Part shown: piece by piece, positions 16,268-25,118 of the stretch
Position numbering within the stretch: the stretch's first letter is position 1
Layout of the letters: the number at the start of each line of letters is the position of its first letter
DNA from: Methanocellaceae archaeon UBA148
GTDB lineage: Archaea > Halobacteriota > UBA148
DNA length: 64,000 nt
Direction: 5' to 3'
Assembly (NCBI GenBank): GCA_002495885.1
Contig: DAHG01000033.1
Coordinates: forward strand, 62,001 to 126,000
Translations under genes and position numbers: made by a program
Notes under the pieces: model-generated
Databases searched by the model: none
Told to the model about the DNA's origin: nothing
The model's input: only the letters and a program-made list of their open reading frames with translations

Positions 16268-18571
16268 ATGACCATTAGCAAAAAAATTCACATTTATGGG
16301 ATTGTTCAAGGTGTGGGATTTCGCCCTTTTGTGTATAGAATCGCCCATGAACATGGATTGAGAGGATACGTACTTAATTTCGGAAACGGCGTTGAGATCT
16401 GGGTCGAAGGTGACGATAAAAAGATAGACGAATTTCTTCACGACCTGAACACGGGGATTCCCCCCCTTTCAAAAATCGACAAGATGGTCATTGAAAAGGC
16501 ACCTGAGAAGGGTTTTGAGGATTTCACAATAAAAAAGAGCAAAAAAAGTAGCAGTATCAAATCTTCAATAATTCCCCCTGATGTCGACATTTGCGATAAT
16601 TGCCTTAGCGAGATGTTCAATCCGAGTGACCGCAGATATCATTACCCTTTCACCGTTTGCATGGACTGCGGCCCCAGATATACCACCATCTCTTGTTTGC
16701 CCTATGACAGGCAAAATACGACGATGGTCGATTTTCCTCTTTGTAAAAAATGCAATGAAGAATATACAGCCCCTGTAAATAGGAGGCATCATGCACAATC
16801 GATATGTTGCAGTGATTGCGGTCCGAGGATAATGCTATATGATGATAAAAGAGAGTTAGTCTTGGAAGACCATAGTAACGAAGCCATCCTCAAAACTGCA
16901 AAACTTCTGGATAATGGGAGTATCCTTGCAATAAAAGGAATCGGTGGAGTGCATATAGCTGCAAAAGCCACGGATGATGAGCCATTACTACGTCTAAGGA
17001 AAAATCTTGGGAGGCTTGAGCAGCCTTTTGCAGTCATGACCAGAGATGTGGAAACTGCAAGGAATTTCACCTTGATAAATCCCATCGAAGAAGGACTTCT
17101 GACCAGCTACAGAAAGCCGATAGTAGTTTTAGAAAAGAGCGAGGGATATCATCTTTCCCAATATGTCGCCCCTAAGCTACACAACATCGCCGTTTTTTTG
17201 CCCTATGCAGGCCTGCATCATCTGCTATTCAGAACGCTCGAGGAGCCGACATGTGTGATGACCAGTGCAAACCTGCCTGGTAGGCCGATGATAACGAGCA
17301 ATGCAGAGGCTTTTGAGAAATTGGATGGGATCGTAGATTACTACTTGCTTCACAACAGAAGGATAACAAACCGAGCCGATGACTCCGTTGTTAGAATGAT
17401 AGGAGATAAAACGAGTTTCATCAGGAGGTCAAGGGGATATGTTCCAGAGCCTATCACCATGCCTTTTACCTTTGAGACAGATACGCTGGGTGTCGGCCCT
17501 GAAATAAATAACACAGTGACTGTCTTGAGGGGGGATCAAGCATATGTATCTCAGTATATCGGAGATACAAAAAAGATAGAGACGCTGCGATACCACAATG
17601 AAGTTGTAGATCATCTAAAACAATTGACAGGAATAAATCCACTTATATGGGGTTGCGACCTGCACCCTAGTTTTAATACAACTCACTATGCCATGGAAAA
17701 TGCAGAAAAAACGATAAAGGTGCAACATCATTATGCACATCTGGTCTCACTCATGGCCGATGCCATGCTTCCCAGAGAGGTAAGGATCATAGGAATCGCT
17801 GCCGACGGAGCCGGTTATGGAACAGATGGGACTATCTGGGGAGGAGAAATCCTGGAAGTCAGTTATGATAATTTCAGGCGATGTGCGAGCCTGGAAACCC
17901 AACCAATGCCAGGCGGAGACGCTGCTGCATATTATCCCTCACGCATGGTTCTTGGAATCCTGAGCAAAGTCTTGAGCGATAATGAATTGGCGAAGATGAA
18001 ACTGCGATTTAAACATTACAAAGAGAGAGAAATTGTCATCGAGCAACTAAGGCGGAATATCAATGTAATACCCACAACAAGCACTGGCAGAGTACTGGAT
18101 GCGATATCCTCGCTTCTGGGTATAGCACACCATAGGAGCTATGAGGGGGAGCCTGCAATGAAATTGGAAAGCATAGCCAGAAAGGGTAAGAGTGTGGAAA
18201 TACCCTTGAGATTCAAGACAGAACGACTGGGGTCTGAAAATAGAGTGGTGCTCGATACGACCCAAATCGTATTGAATATTTACGAAAACTTAGAGGCCCA
18301 TTCTAGGTCTGATCTTGCATTTTCTGCAGAGGATGCCATTGCAACTGGCCTAGCAGAACTTGCCGTAAATGCTGCTGAAAAAAGGGGTATTGGAACGATC
18401 GGCCTCAGTGGAGGTGTTGCATATAACGAACACATAACCATCAGAGCAAAAGAAATTGTGGAGGCGAAGGACTTCACGTTCATCAGACAAGACAAGATAC
18501 CAACCGGAGATGGGGGGGTATCCTTGGGACAAGCGATTATAGCCAGCTTGGTGGATGATAATAAGAGTTGA
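16268..18571 (+). CDS. hypF: Carbamoyltransferase HypF
   Basis: 767 residues from ATG 16268; a TTG four codons earlier is also possible. Domain order is that of HypF: an acylphosphatase domain (GIVQGVGFRPFVYR, about 1-90); two zinc fingers with Cys pairs at 109/112, 131/134, 159/162 and 181/184; a YrdC-like domain (AIKGIGGVHIAAKA, about 200-390); and a Kae1-like domain with VQHHYAHLVSLMAD and GLSGGVAYNEH. It uses carbamoyl phosphate and ATP to carbamoylate the C-terminal Cys of HypE, making the cyanide ligands. It is transcribed away from the hypCABE operon on the other strand. Length is normal. Confidence 0.95.
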   Translation: MTISKKIHIYGIVQGVGFRPFVYRIAHEHGLRGYVLNFGNGVEIWVEGDDKKIDEFLHDLNTGIPPLSKIDKMVIEKAPEKGFEDFTIKKSKKSSSIKSSIIPPDVDICDNCLSEMFNPSDRRYHYPFTVCMDCGPRYTTISCLPYDRQNTTMVDFPLCKKCNEEYTAPVNRRHHAQSICCSDCGPRIMLYDDKRELVLEDHSNEAILKTAKLLDNGSILAIKGIGGVHIAAKATDDEPLLRLRKNLGRLEQPFAVMTRDVETARNFTLINPIEEGLLTSYRKPIVVLEKSEGYHLSQYVAPKLHNIAVFLPYAGLHHLLFRTLEEPTCVMTSANLPGRPMITSNAEAFEKLDGIVDYYLLHNRRITNRADDSVVRMIGDKTSFIRRSRGYVPEPITMPFTFETDTLGVGPEINNTVTVLRGDQAYVSQYIGDTKKIETLRYHNEVVDHLKQLTGINPLIWGCDLHPSFNTTHYAMENAEKTIKVQHHYAHLVSLMADAMLPREVRIIGIAADGAGYGTDGTIWGGEILEVSYDNFRRCASLETQPMPGGDAAAYYPSRMVLGILSKVLSDNELAKMKLRFKHYKEREIVIEQLRRNINVIPTTSTGRVLDAISSLLGIAHHRSYEGEPAMKLESIARKGKSVEIPLRFKTERLGSENRVVLDTTQIVLNIYENLEAHSRSDLAFSAEDAIATGLAELAVNAAEKRGIGTIGLSGGVAYNEHITIRAKEIVEAKDFTFIRQDKIPTGDGGVSLGQAIIASLVDDNKS

Positions 18572-18793
18572 TACCTACGCTGATATTTTTAAAATTATCA
18601 ATTAAATTGTTCCCTAACTAAACCAAGATCTAAAAAGGTTCTCTGTTGGTATGTGTTTATGAAATCATCTAGTTATCTTGTATATCTTTTTAAACACTCA
18701 TTTATATTCACACGGATTCTTTTTTTATTCTCGTTCACATGGCTAAAATAATATAATTGAAGGTGAAACCATGACAAAGGTAAGTAGGTACAA

Positions 18794-18872
18794 GGACGAA
18801 AAACGCTGGAGATAATGGGATATGAAAGTTTTATATCCTGTGTGGGACAATATAAATAAAACAAGAACTACT
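18794..18872 (+). promoter_or_regulatory. Promoter/leader shared with the serpin gene
   Basis: About 79 bases upstream of the zinc-ribbon lipoprotein are nearly the same as those upstream of the serpin (61102-61174, opposite strand), including gaaaaacgc, a TATA-like TTTATATCC and tgtgtgggac. A TATA box about 45 bases before the ATG makes this a likely promoter with a 5' leader. Confidence 0.6.
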
Positions 18873-19220
18873 ATGAAGATGGGAAGGCGCAAGTTTCTCA
18901 AGTCCATCGCATTTGCAGGAGCTATGGCAGCTATGGGTTTTTCAGGATGCATATCGTCTCCTGAGCCTACGCCAACTCCCACACCTGCACCTACACCGAA
19001 ACCGCTGGCATCCGAGCCGACACAGACAACTAAAACATTTTTTGATGTGGGTACAGAACTTAAACAGTGTCCGTGGTGTGGCGTCATGATGTACCTCCGA
19101 GACCACTATGGTGAACTGTTTTGGGTCTGTCCAAATGATGACTGTGGATATATTGAAAAAGTAACTGAGCCAGACATTTTGAAAAAGTATGGGTATACTG
19201 ACCAACTCAAATCAATTTAA
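18873..19220 (+). CDS. Tat-exported lipoprotein with a zinc-ribbon domain
   Basis: 115 residues from ATG 18873. The N-terminus MGRRKFLKSIAFAGAMAAMG is a twin-arginine signal, followed by the lipobox FSGC, so the mature protein would be lipid-anchored outside the cell. A Pro-Thr linker (PTPTPTPAPTPKP) leads to a single compact domain with CPWCG and CPNDDCGYIE, a zinc-ribbon or rubredoxin-like metal site. Function is unknown. Its leader, signal peptide and upstream DNA match those of the serpin at 61 kb. It follows hypF by about 300 bases but has its own promoter. Confidence 0.75.
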   Translation: MKMGRRKFLKSIAFAGAMAAMGFSGCISSPEPTPTPTPAPTPKPLASEPTQTTKTFFDVGTELKQCPWCGVMMYLRDHYGELFWVCPNDDCGYIEKVTEPDILKKYGYTDQLKSI

Positions 19221-19819
19221 AGTTGCTAATGAAAGCAACCCCCTGTTAACCAATACCAGACCACGCCGCTACTTCATGTCGAGAAGTTGGTGTTGATAAA
19301 TGTATTTCTACAGGCATATAATCGATGATGTCATGTCACCATTTTTTAGAGAGTGATCGGGATGAAGATTTTCTCACCATCTTTCCCGGAGATTTTAGAA
19401 GGGATAAGATATTTATCTATACCATATACCAGAATGTAGCATGATTTATGACTGATCTTGAAGCTATTTTATCTTTTCAGTCAATTTTGCTTCAAAAATC
19501 TTATAATCGGCTTCAAAAGTCTTATAATCACTTAGATTCTCAACCAGAAAATAAAACAAAAAAAAATTGAAATCACATGTCTAAAGAGAAAATTATTGAC
19601 GATTGGAATTTAAACATTTGATATTAGCATCTGAGTGTTTAGCATCAAATCAAAGCTTCCACAAAGGAAGGATATAAAGAAAAGATAAATAAGAAATAAG
19701 TTCATATCGATGCGATGAAGTAGGGCAATAGACTGGCTGAATCAAACCATAATTTTCAGAAGGGTCTTTTGTTGAAAAGCAAGTGCGATAGCGATAAAAA
19801 AATAGAGGGAGTAACATAG
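19221..19819. other. Intergenic region of about 600 bases
   Basis: I find no coding frame or RNA gene. The one structured element is the 21-base tandem repeat at 19489-19530, listed separately. The last 60 bases hold the promoter and GGGAG ribosome site of the transglutaminase-like gene. Confidence 0.5.
19489..19530. repeat. 21-bp tandem direct repeat
   Basis: Two adjacent copies, 19489-19509 and 19510-19530, share GCTTCAAAA and TCTTATAATC and differ at two positions. The repeat lies about 290 bases before the transglutaminase-like gene. It may be an operator or replication slippage product. Confidence 0.55.
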
Positions 19820-21832
19820 GTGTCTAGTATTCGAGGTGGGTTAATAAAGGAAACGATTGCTATTATTTTAGTATTGAATTTATTGGTTGTATCTTTTTTA
19901 GGATGCGTAAAATTAGATTCGAGTCCCTCTACAACACCTGTTCCTACTCTGACATCAAATAAAACACAAACTACAACACCCACGCCAACGCCGATTCCAA
20001 TAATACAGGAAGAGGATGAACTCACACTTGAACTTAAGGACCTGCCAGAGCTGGATTGGGCATTAAAGCGGATTTTTAAACCCTCTGCATTCGTAGAAGA
20101 CAGGGATTACATCAGGATGGTATTAAACATCTACAAATCAAACCCCAGAATGAGCAACCTCTCAGGAGAGCCTCTACTCTATGCTATTTTATGGCTAGGC
20201 ATCGAAGATGGTCAGCGAAGTGATTTCGCTCACTACGTGGATGTTGCATACTTGGAAAGTGAGATAATCCCCTTAGCAAAGGGAATCACGACCATGTCCA
20301 GTAATGACACTCAGGCTGTGAAAGCAATTCAGGAGTGGCAAAAAAATGCCATAGAATACACTCCAGCTCAACGCCCGACGCTCAAGAATACACTCGAAAA
20401 TAAAGAGGGGGAGTGTGTTGAGAAGTCTAAGTTAATTGTTACACTTTGCAGATCAGTGGGGATACCGGCAAGATTGGTTTGGTCCAAGCAAATCAATCAT
20501 GCCTGGGCACAAGCATACGTTGAGGGTGGTTGGGTAGATGTCGCTTCCTCGGGCCTGCTGGATCACGATGAGGATGGTTTCATAACATATTCGGACCTTA
20601 AAGAGCTTAACCTAACAAATATGGCCGATGTGTTTGTTGAACCGCCCTACTATGCCTTCGAGGGATACGGTTACGACCGATTGGACCTAACACTTGGATA
20701 CAATAGATGTGTCATCGAACAAATGATTACTGAGGTACAAGATACAATAGGAGGTGGATCTGCACTGGATTTAGAGGAAAACGTAAGTCAGGCAAAAGAA
20801 TTACTTTTTCGGTGGGAGAATGAAAAATCATCAGTGGAGCGAAATAGGATTGGCAGACAAATTATGGAATCCTTATTACGCGCTACCATGAGCATTGAGG
20901 AGGACGTTAGCACTCAGGACGTTCTCGTAGTCTTCCTTGAAGATCTTCCACGATTTCTTGTCGAAGCACCTGACGGCGAGTTGGTATACACTCCTAGACA
21001 ATATATCGAGCCATTTGAAGACGTGCCCAATGCCATTATATCTTGGAGACGTTTAGAGGGATCGCTGCTTAATTCAGATCTAAAGGTTCTTTGTATTTTC
21101 GACACCATTCCCAGTGAAAATCTGGGAAAGGAGATGTGTTTAGAACAAGCAGAGACACCGCCAATACTTGATTTGTTTGCTGTGCTTTCAATAAAACAAC
21201 TAATCGAAAAATACGACAGTGACATAAAAACCAATATCGTAATCGGCATATCTGATGTTAATGAGTTCGAGGTCTGGGGCAGGCCTGAGATCGACTCTCT
21301 TGCTCTGCTCTTTGACACATATTATAGGGATGCTCCAGCTCTTATGCTAGAATTCGTTCAGGCAATAAACAGAGCTCAAAATCAGTCCGAGATGGTAGAG
21401 TTTTGGCTTCCTCCCACATTAGGTGAAGATTACTCCTATCGCATATCAGCCGCTGGTCCTGTGATCAGCGAAAATGGCGATTTTATCGGTTACTCCCTCA
21501 TGTTTAGAATTTGGCTAAGCACAACCATCGGCAGGTTGACAGTGGATGTAGGATCAGGGCATTTGGGGGAGTATCTGAAATATGAGTATACCAACCTTGT
21601 GTTTATTGATGAAATCGGGAGAGTTTACGGACCAGAGGAAAAGGAGGGTAAATATTACTATAAAGCTGGTCCATCGATAGTATTTCCTCTCCGGTATATC
21701 GATTGTTCCAATAAAGAGGATAGATATTATTTCCAAACCTGCCCTTCAATACTTAAGTTACAGGGAGGGTCTCACCTTAAGATTCAGCGACAAGACGAAC
21801 TTATCCTAATTAACACTAAGTCATTTAGCTAG
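19820..21832 (+). CDS. Secreted transglutaminase-like lipoprotein
   Basis: 670 residues from GTG 19820 (GGGAG ahead). A signal helix at 10-27 ends in the lipobox SFLGC (Cys29), followed by a Thr/Pro linker. Residues about 165-245 form a transglutaminase-like core: NKEGECVEKSKLIVTLCRS with Cys199, QINHAWAQAY with His227, GGWVDVAS with Asp240, the papain-like triad. The next 420 residues are unrecognised, mixed alpha/beta and acidic. Proteins of this kind act as extracellular cysteine proteases or amidases, but the substrate is not evident. It has a Sec-type signal, unlike the Tat lipoprotein upstream. Confidence 0.78.
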   Translation: MSSIRGGLIKETIAIILVLNLLVVSFLGCVKLDSSPSTTPVPTLTSNKTQTTTPTPTPIPIIQEEDELTLELKDLPELDWALKRIFKPSAFVEDRDYIRMVLNIYKSNPRMSNLSGEPLLYAILWLGIEDGQRSDFAHYVDVAYLESEIIPLAKGITTMSSNDTQAVKAIQEWQKNAIEYTPAQRPTLKNTLENKEGECVEKSKLIVTLCRSVGIPARLVWSKQINHAWAQAYVEGGWVDVASSGLLDHDEDGFITYSDLKELNLTNMADVFVEPPYYAFEGYGYDRLDLTLGYNRCVIEQMITEVQDTIGGGSALDLEENVSQAKELLFRWENEKSSVERNRIGRQIMESLLRATMSIEEDVSTQDVLVVFLEDLPRFLVEAPDGELVYTPRQYIEPFEDVPNAIISWRRLEGSLLNSDLKVLCIFDTIPSENLGKEMCLEQAETPPILDLFAVLSIKQLIEKYDSDIKTNIVIGISDVNEFEVWGRPEIDSLALLFDTYYRDAPALMLEFVQAINRAQNQSEMVEFWLPPTLGEDYSYRISAAGPVISENGDFIGYSLMFRIWLSTTIGRLTVDVGSGHLGEYLKYEYTNLVFIDEIGRVYGPEEKEGKYYYKAGPSIVFPLRYIDCSNKEDRYYFQTCPSILKLQGGSHLKIQRQDELILINTKSFS

Positions 21833-22127
21833 TTAGATACGGTTCTTTCGTTTTTTATGAACACTCAAGTTACACGTTCCAAACAGTTCGAATTTTTTTT
21901 CGCTCTTTTTGGGGTATATCTCCTTTTCAAAATCTCTTCACTTGCCATGCTGCCTGTATGCTTCAACTACAACGCCAGTACAGTATAAATAAAGATCAAA
22001 GCCATATTTGCGTGAACCATTAGATTAGCAATGACACCGTACACAATACAAAAGTTAGAACCCGAGGTGTGTAGCATTGAAACTTAACAGAAAAGTTTAA
22101 CCGTTATACATACCATTGCCTATCACC

Positions 22128-23036
22128 ATGCAGGATGGATTCGGTAGAGAGATCAAAGGTATTCGCATATCAGTTACGCAGAGATGCAACCTAAACTGCT
22201 TTTACTGCCATAAAGAGGGACAGAATCCTTCAAAAAATGAGATGACACCATCTGAGATCGAGAGAATCGTCGTCATTGGAAAGAAAATTGGGATTAAACA
22301 ACTGAAGATAACAGGCGGCGAACCTTTGGCTAGGAAAGATATCTGTGAGATAGTTCAGCGTGCATCTAATCATATGAAGAATGTATCGATGACCACCAAT
22401 GGTATCCTGTTGGAAAAATACGCAGCAGATCTAAAGAGTGCTGGTCTGCGCAGAGTCAACATCAGCTTTGATACGCTGGATTCTGAGAAGTATAAAATTA
22501 TCACCGGCACAGACTGCCTATCCCAAGTAGTTGACGGACTGAACGCTGCAATCTCCAATGATTTAACACCAATCAAATTAAACATGGTCATCATGAAGGG
22601 GATCAACGAGGATGAGATCGAGGAGATGATTCGATTTGCTAGTGAAAAAAAGGTGATACTGCAGCTAATTGAGCTTGAGATGTTTAACAAGGAATTCTAT
22701 GAAAAATATCACCATGATATTGGTCCCCTCGTGGCCCAGTTAGAGGAAAGGTCTGTCCGAATAAAGGAGAGGGACCTGCACCATCGCCACAAATATTTTA
22801 TCAAAATCGATGATAATATTGGGGAGGTAGAGGTCGTCAAGCCTATGCATAACACCACTTTTTGTAGTAATTGTACCAGAATAAGAGTTACGGCTGACGG
22901 AAAACTGAAGCCTTGCCTTCTCAGGAGCAATAACCTAGTTGATGTAATAGGGCTCATTCGAAAAAACGCATCAGATGAGGAATTGATAGAAACGTTCAAA
23001 AAAGCGATCTTGCTACGAGAGCCATTCTGGAGGTGA
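22128..23036 (+). CDS. moaA: GTP 3',8-cyclase MoaA
   Basis: 302 residues from ATG 22128; TTG 22116 is an alternative. The radical-SAM motif is TQRCNLNCFYCHKEG, and the second cluster lies in CSNCTRIRVTADGKLKPCLL, both diagnostic of MoaA. The enzyme turns GTP into the cyclic precursor of molybdopterin, with MoaC. It is first in the plus-strand series moaA, moaE-like, moaB, moeA, mobB. MoaC and MoaD are not in the window. No clear ribosome site is seen, so the message may be leaderless. Confidence 0.95.
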   Translation: MQDGFGREIKGIRISVTQRCNLNCFYCHKEGQNPSKNEMTPSEIERIVVIGKKIGIKQLKITGGEPLARKDICEIVQRASNHMKNVSMTTNGILLEKYAADLKSAGLRRVNISFDTLDSEKYKIITGTDCLSQVVDGLNAAISNDLTPIKLNMVIMKGINEDEIEEMIRFASEKKVILQLIELEMFNKEFYEKYHHDIGPLVAQLEERSVRIKERDLHHRHKYFIKIDDNIGEVEVVKPMHNTTFCSNCTRIRVTADGKLKPCLLRSNNLVDVIGLIRKNASDEELIETFKKAILLREPFWR

Positions 23037-23045
23037 GAATAGAAT

Positions 23046-23399
23046 ATGAAGACCATTCACGATTTGATAGAAGAGGTGAGATCCAACCCAAGAATAGACA
23101 GAGCAGGGATGATTCTATGTCACAATGGAATTGTTCGCGGCTTTTCAAGAGGGGGGGAAGAGGTCTCAAAGTTAAAGGTCAAAGCAGACAGAAAAGCACT
23201 GGAAAAACTTATAGATGAGACAAAGAAAAAGCCAGGCATAGTTGATCTCAAGGTTCACATAAATGAGGGAGTGCTTGGCGTCGGGGATGATGTAATGTTA
23301 GTCGTGGTGGCAGGCGATGTCCGCGAGAATACCTTCCCTGTTTTGATAGAGGTGGTAGATACGATCAAAAGATCGATCTTGGAGAAGGAGGATATCTGA
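23046..23399 (+). CDS. moaE: MoaE-like molybdopterin synthase large subunit
   Basis: 117 residues, short for MoaE (about 140). The family pattern is visible: MILCHNGIVRGFSRGG at the front, in place of GAVVTFVGTVR, and GVLGVGDDVMLVVVAGDVRE near the end, where MoaE has the VGE strand and HR motif. The protein would build the dithiolene with MoaD. The HR catalytic pair is not conserved as such, so it may be a MoaE-related protein of different role. It lies 9 bases after moaA and overlaps moaB by one base. Confidence 0.7.
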   Translation: MKTIHDLIEEVRSNPRIDRAGMILCHNGIVRGFSRGGEEVSKLKVKADRKALEKLIDETKKKPGIVDLKVHINEGVLGVGDDVMLVVVAGDVRENTFPVLIEVVDTIKRSILEKEDI

Positions 23400-23899
23400 T
23401 GCCATCGCATGAGGAGCATAAACGTCATGTGAAGAGCGTAAGATGTGCAGTTCTGACTTTCAGCGATTCCAGAACTGAGGAGAGCGATGATTCTGGCAAG
23501 CTGATCAAAGAGTTGCTGGTAAAGAGCGGTCATGAAATAGTAGCGTACCATGTCATGAAAGATGACCTAAAGGCAATTCAAAAAGCAGTGCAAGATCTGA
23601 TCGCTTCCGACGTACAGGTTATAATCACCAATGGGGGTACGGGCATCTCGAAAAAAGATGTCACCATAGAAGCTATATCTGAACTGCTTGATAAAAAATT
23701 GGACGGTTTTGGGGATATATTCCGGTTCCTAAGTTATGAGCACATGGGAAGCGCAGCAATGATGAGCCGCGCTATAGCTGGAACGATAAAAAGTAAAATT
23801 GTAATATGCATGCCCGGATCCGTAGATGCTGTCGAGCTGGGCATGAAAAAGTTGATCCTGCCAGAACTCGGACACATGGTGTGGGAGACGAGCAAATGA
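23399..23899 (+). CDS. moaB: Molybdopterin adenylyltransferase MoaB/Mog
   Basis: 166 residues. Family motifs TFSDSRTEESDDSG, ITNGGTGISKKDVTIEA and CMPGSVDAVELGMKKLILPELGHMV are complete. The enzyme activates molybdopterin with ATP before metal insertion. The stop overlaps the moeA start as ATGA, so translation is coupled. Archaea usually use MoaB in this step instead of bacterial MogA. Confidence 0.93.
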   Translation: MPSHEEHKRHVKSVRCAVLTFSDSRTEESDDSGKLIKELLVKSGHEIVAYHVMKDDLKAIQKAVQDLIASDVQVIITNGGTGISKKDVTIEAISELLDKKLDGFGDIFRFLSYEHMGSAAMMSRAIAGTIKSKIVICMPGSVDAVELGMKKLILPELGHMVWETSK

Positions 23900-25104
23900 A
23901 GCCGTTTAAATCGCTGATTCCGCTGGAAAAGGCATTGAAAACCATGGAAAAGTCCTTGAAGCCAATTGATCGAACTGAGTCAATCTCTATCCAAAAATCT
24001 CTTGGCAGAGTTCTTTCTGAGGACGTAATAGCAGAAATAGACGTCCCCCCATTCGATAGAGCTGCCATGGATGGATATGCTGTCAGGGCAGAGGACACAT
24101 ATGGTGCCGACAACTTTGAGCCTAAGATTTTGAGAAAAATTGACGAGATATATGCGGGGGAGGTCAGCGATAAAATCGTGCACAAAGGCGAGTGCATTCA
24201 AATTTCAACAGGATGCAAAATGCCCTCGGGTTCAGATGCGGTAATGATGGTTGAGAGCACTGATCAAATTGGAGCGGAGGTGAAGATGTTTAAGCCCGTA
24301 TATCCCAAAGAGAACGTTTCTCCCATGGGTGAGGATATAGCGACAGGTAGCATCGTACTAAAGCAGGGGGAAGTGTTAAGTCCGAGCAAGATCGGTGCTT
24401 TGGCAGCACTTGGAATTCAAAAAATAAATGTTTATGAAAAGCCATGGGTGGCGATTATCCCAACAGGCGATGAGATCGCAGATCTTGGTAGCGAGCTAAA
24501 AGAAGGGCAAGTCTATGACATAAATTCATACACGCTCTCATCCATCGTAGAAGAGAACGGTGGAGCACCCATCAAGTTTGAGATAGTTCCAGATGCAAAC
24601 GAGAGCATTCGAGTTGCGGTGAAAAACTCATTGGAATACGATTTGATTGCCTTCTCGGGGGGTAGTTCCGTAGGTGAAAGGGATATTCTCCATGAGGTAA
24701 TTCAAGAACTTGGCACTATTTTGTTCCATGGCGTCCAGATAAAACCAGGTAAACCTACTTTATGTGGCATCGTTGACAAAAAGCTCGTTTTCGGGATACC
24801 CGGATATCCTACGGCTTGTTTGAGTAATGGATACCGCTTTCTGCTTCCAGCCGTTAGAAAAATTGCGAGATTGCCCCCAAAGAGGTTTACAACCATCAAA
24901 GCGAGAATATCGAGGCGTGTGGTCTCCTCGCTGGGAAGGAGCCAGTTCCTAACGATAAAATTGGAGGGGCAGGTTGCCCATCCCGTGTTCAAGGAATCCG
25001 GAGCTATAACTAGCATGGCCGATGCAGATGGCTATGTGGACATACCAGCTGATGTAGATCTCATCGAGGCTGGTGATGAAGTCGAAGTTATATTGTTGAT
25101 TTGA
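23896..25104 (+). CDS. moeA: Molybdopterin molybdenumtransferase MoeA
   Basis: 402 residues from ATG 23896, which overlaps the moaB stop by four bases; the open frame runs 30 codons further upstream but that part is antisense-like. Motifs PPFDRAAMDGYAVRAEDT, CIQISTGCKMPSGSDAVMMVE, IIPTGDEIADLG and FSGGSSVGERDI, and GIPGYPTACLSNGY place it in MoeA. It inserts molybdate or tungstate into adenylated molybdopterin. Length is typical. mobB follows 14 bases later. Confidence 0.95.
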   Translation: MKPFKSLIPLEKALKTMEKSLKPIDRTESISIQKSLGRVLSEDVIAEIDVPPFDRAAMDGYAVRAEDTYGADNFEPKILRKIDEIYAGEVSDKIVHKGECIQISTGCKMPSGSDAVMMVESTDQIGAEVKMFKPVYPKENVSPMGEDIATGSIVLKQGEVLSPSKIGALAALGIQKINVYEKPWVAIIPTGDEIADLGSELKEGQVYDINSYTLSSIVEENGGAPIKFEIVPDANESIRVAVKNSLEYDLIAFSGGSSVGERDILHEVIQELGTILFHGVQIKPGKPTLCGIVDKKLVFGIPGYPTACLSNGYRFLLPAVRKIARLPPKRFTTIKARISRRVVSSLGRSQFLTIKLEGQVAHPVFKESGAITSMADADGYVDIPADVDLIEAGDEVEVILLI

Positions 25105-25118
25105 TGTAAGGTGATCGT

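Noticed and set aside
15938..16441. Minus-strand 167-codon frame over the GC-rich segment and hypF start
   Set aside because: It covers a hairpin-rich stretch and the acylphosphatase codons of hypF; composition is not protein-like.
23806..23895. Upstream extension of the moeA frame
   Set aside because: The added 30 codons overlap moaB and lack the MoeA pattern; the ATG at 23896 overlapping the moaB stop is the natural start.
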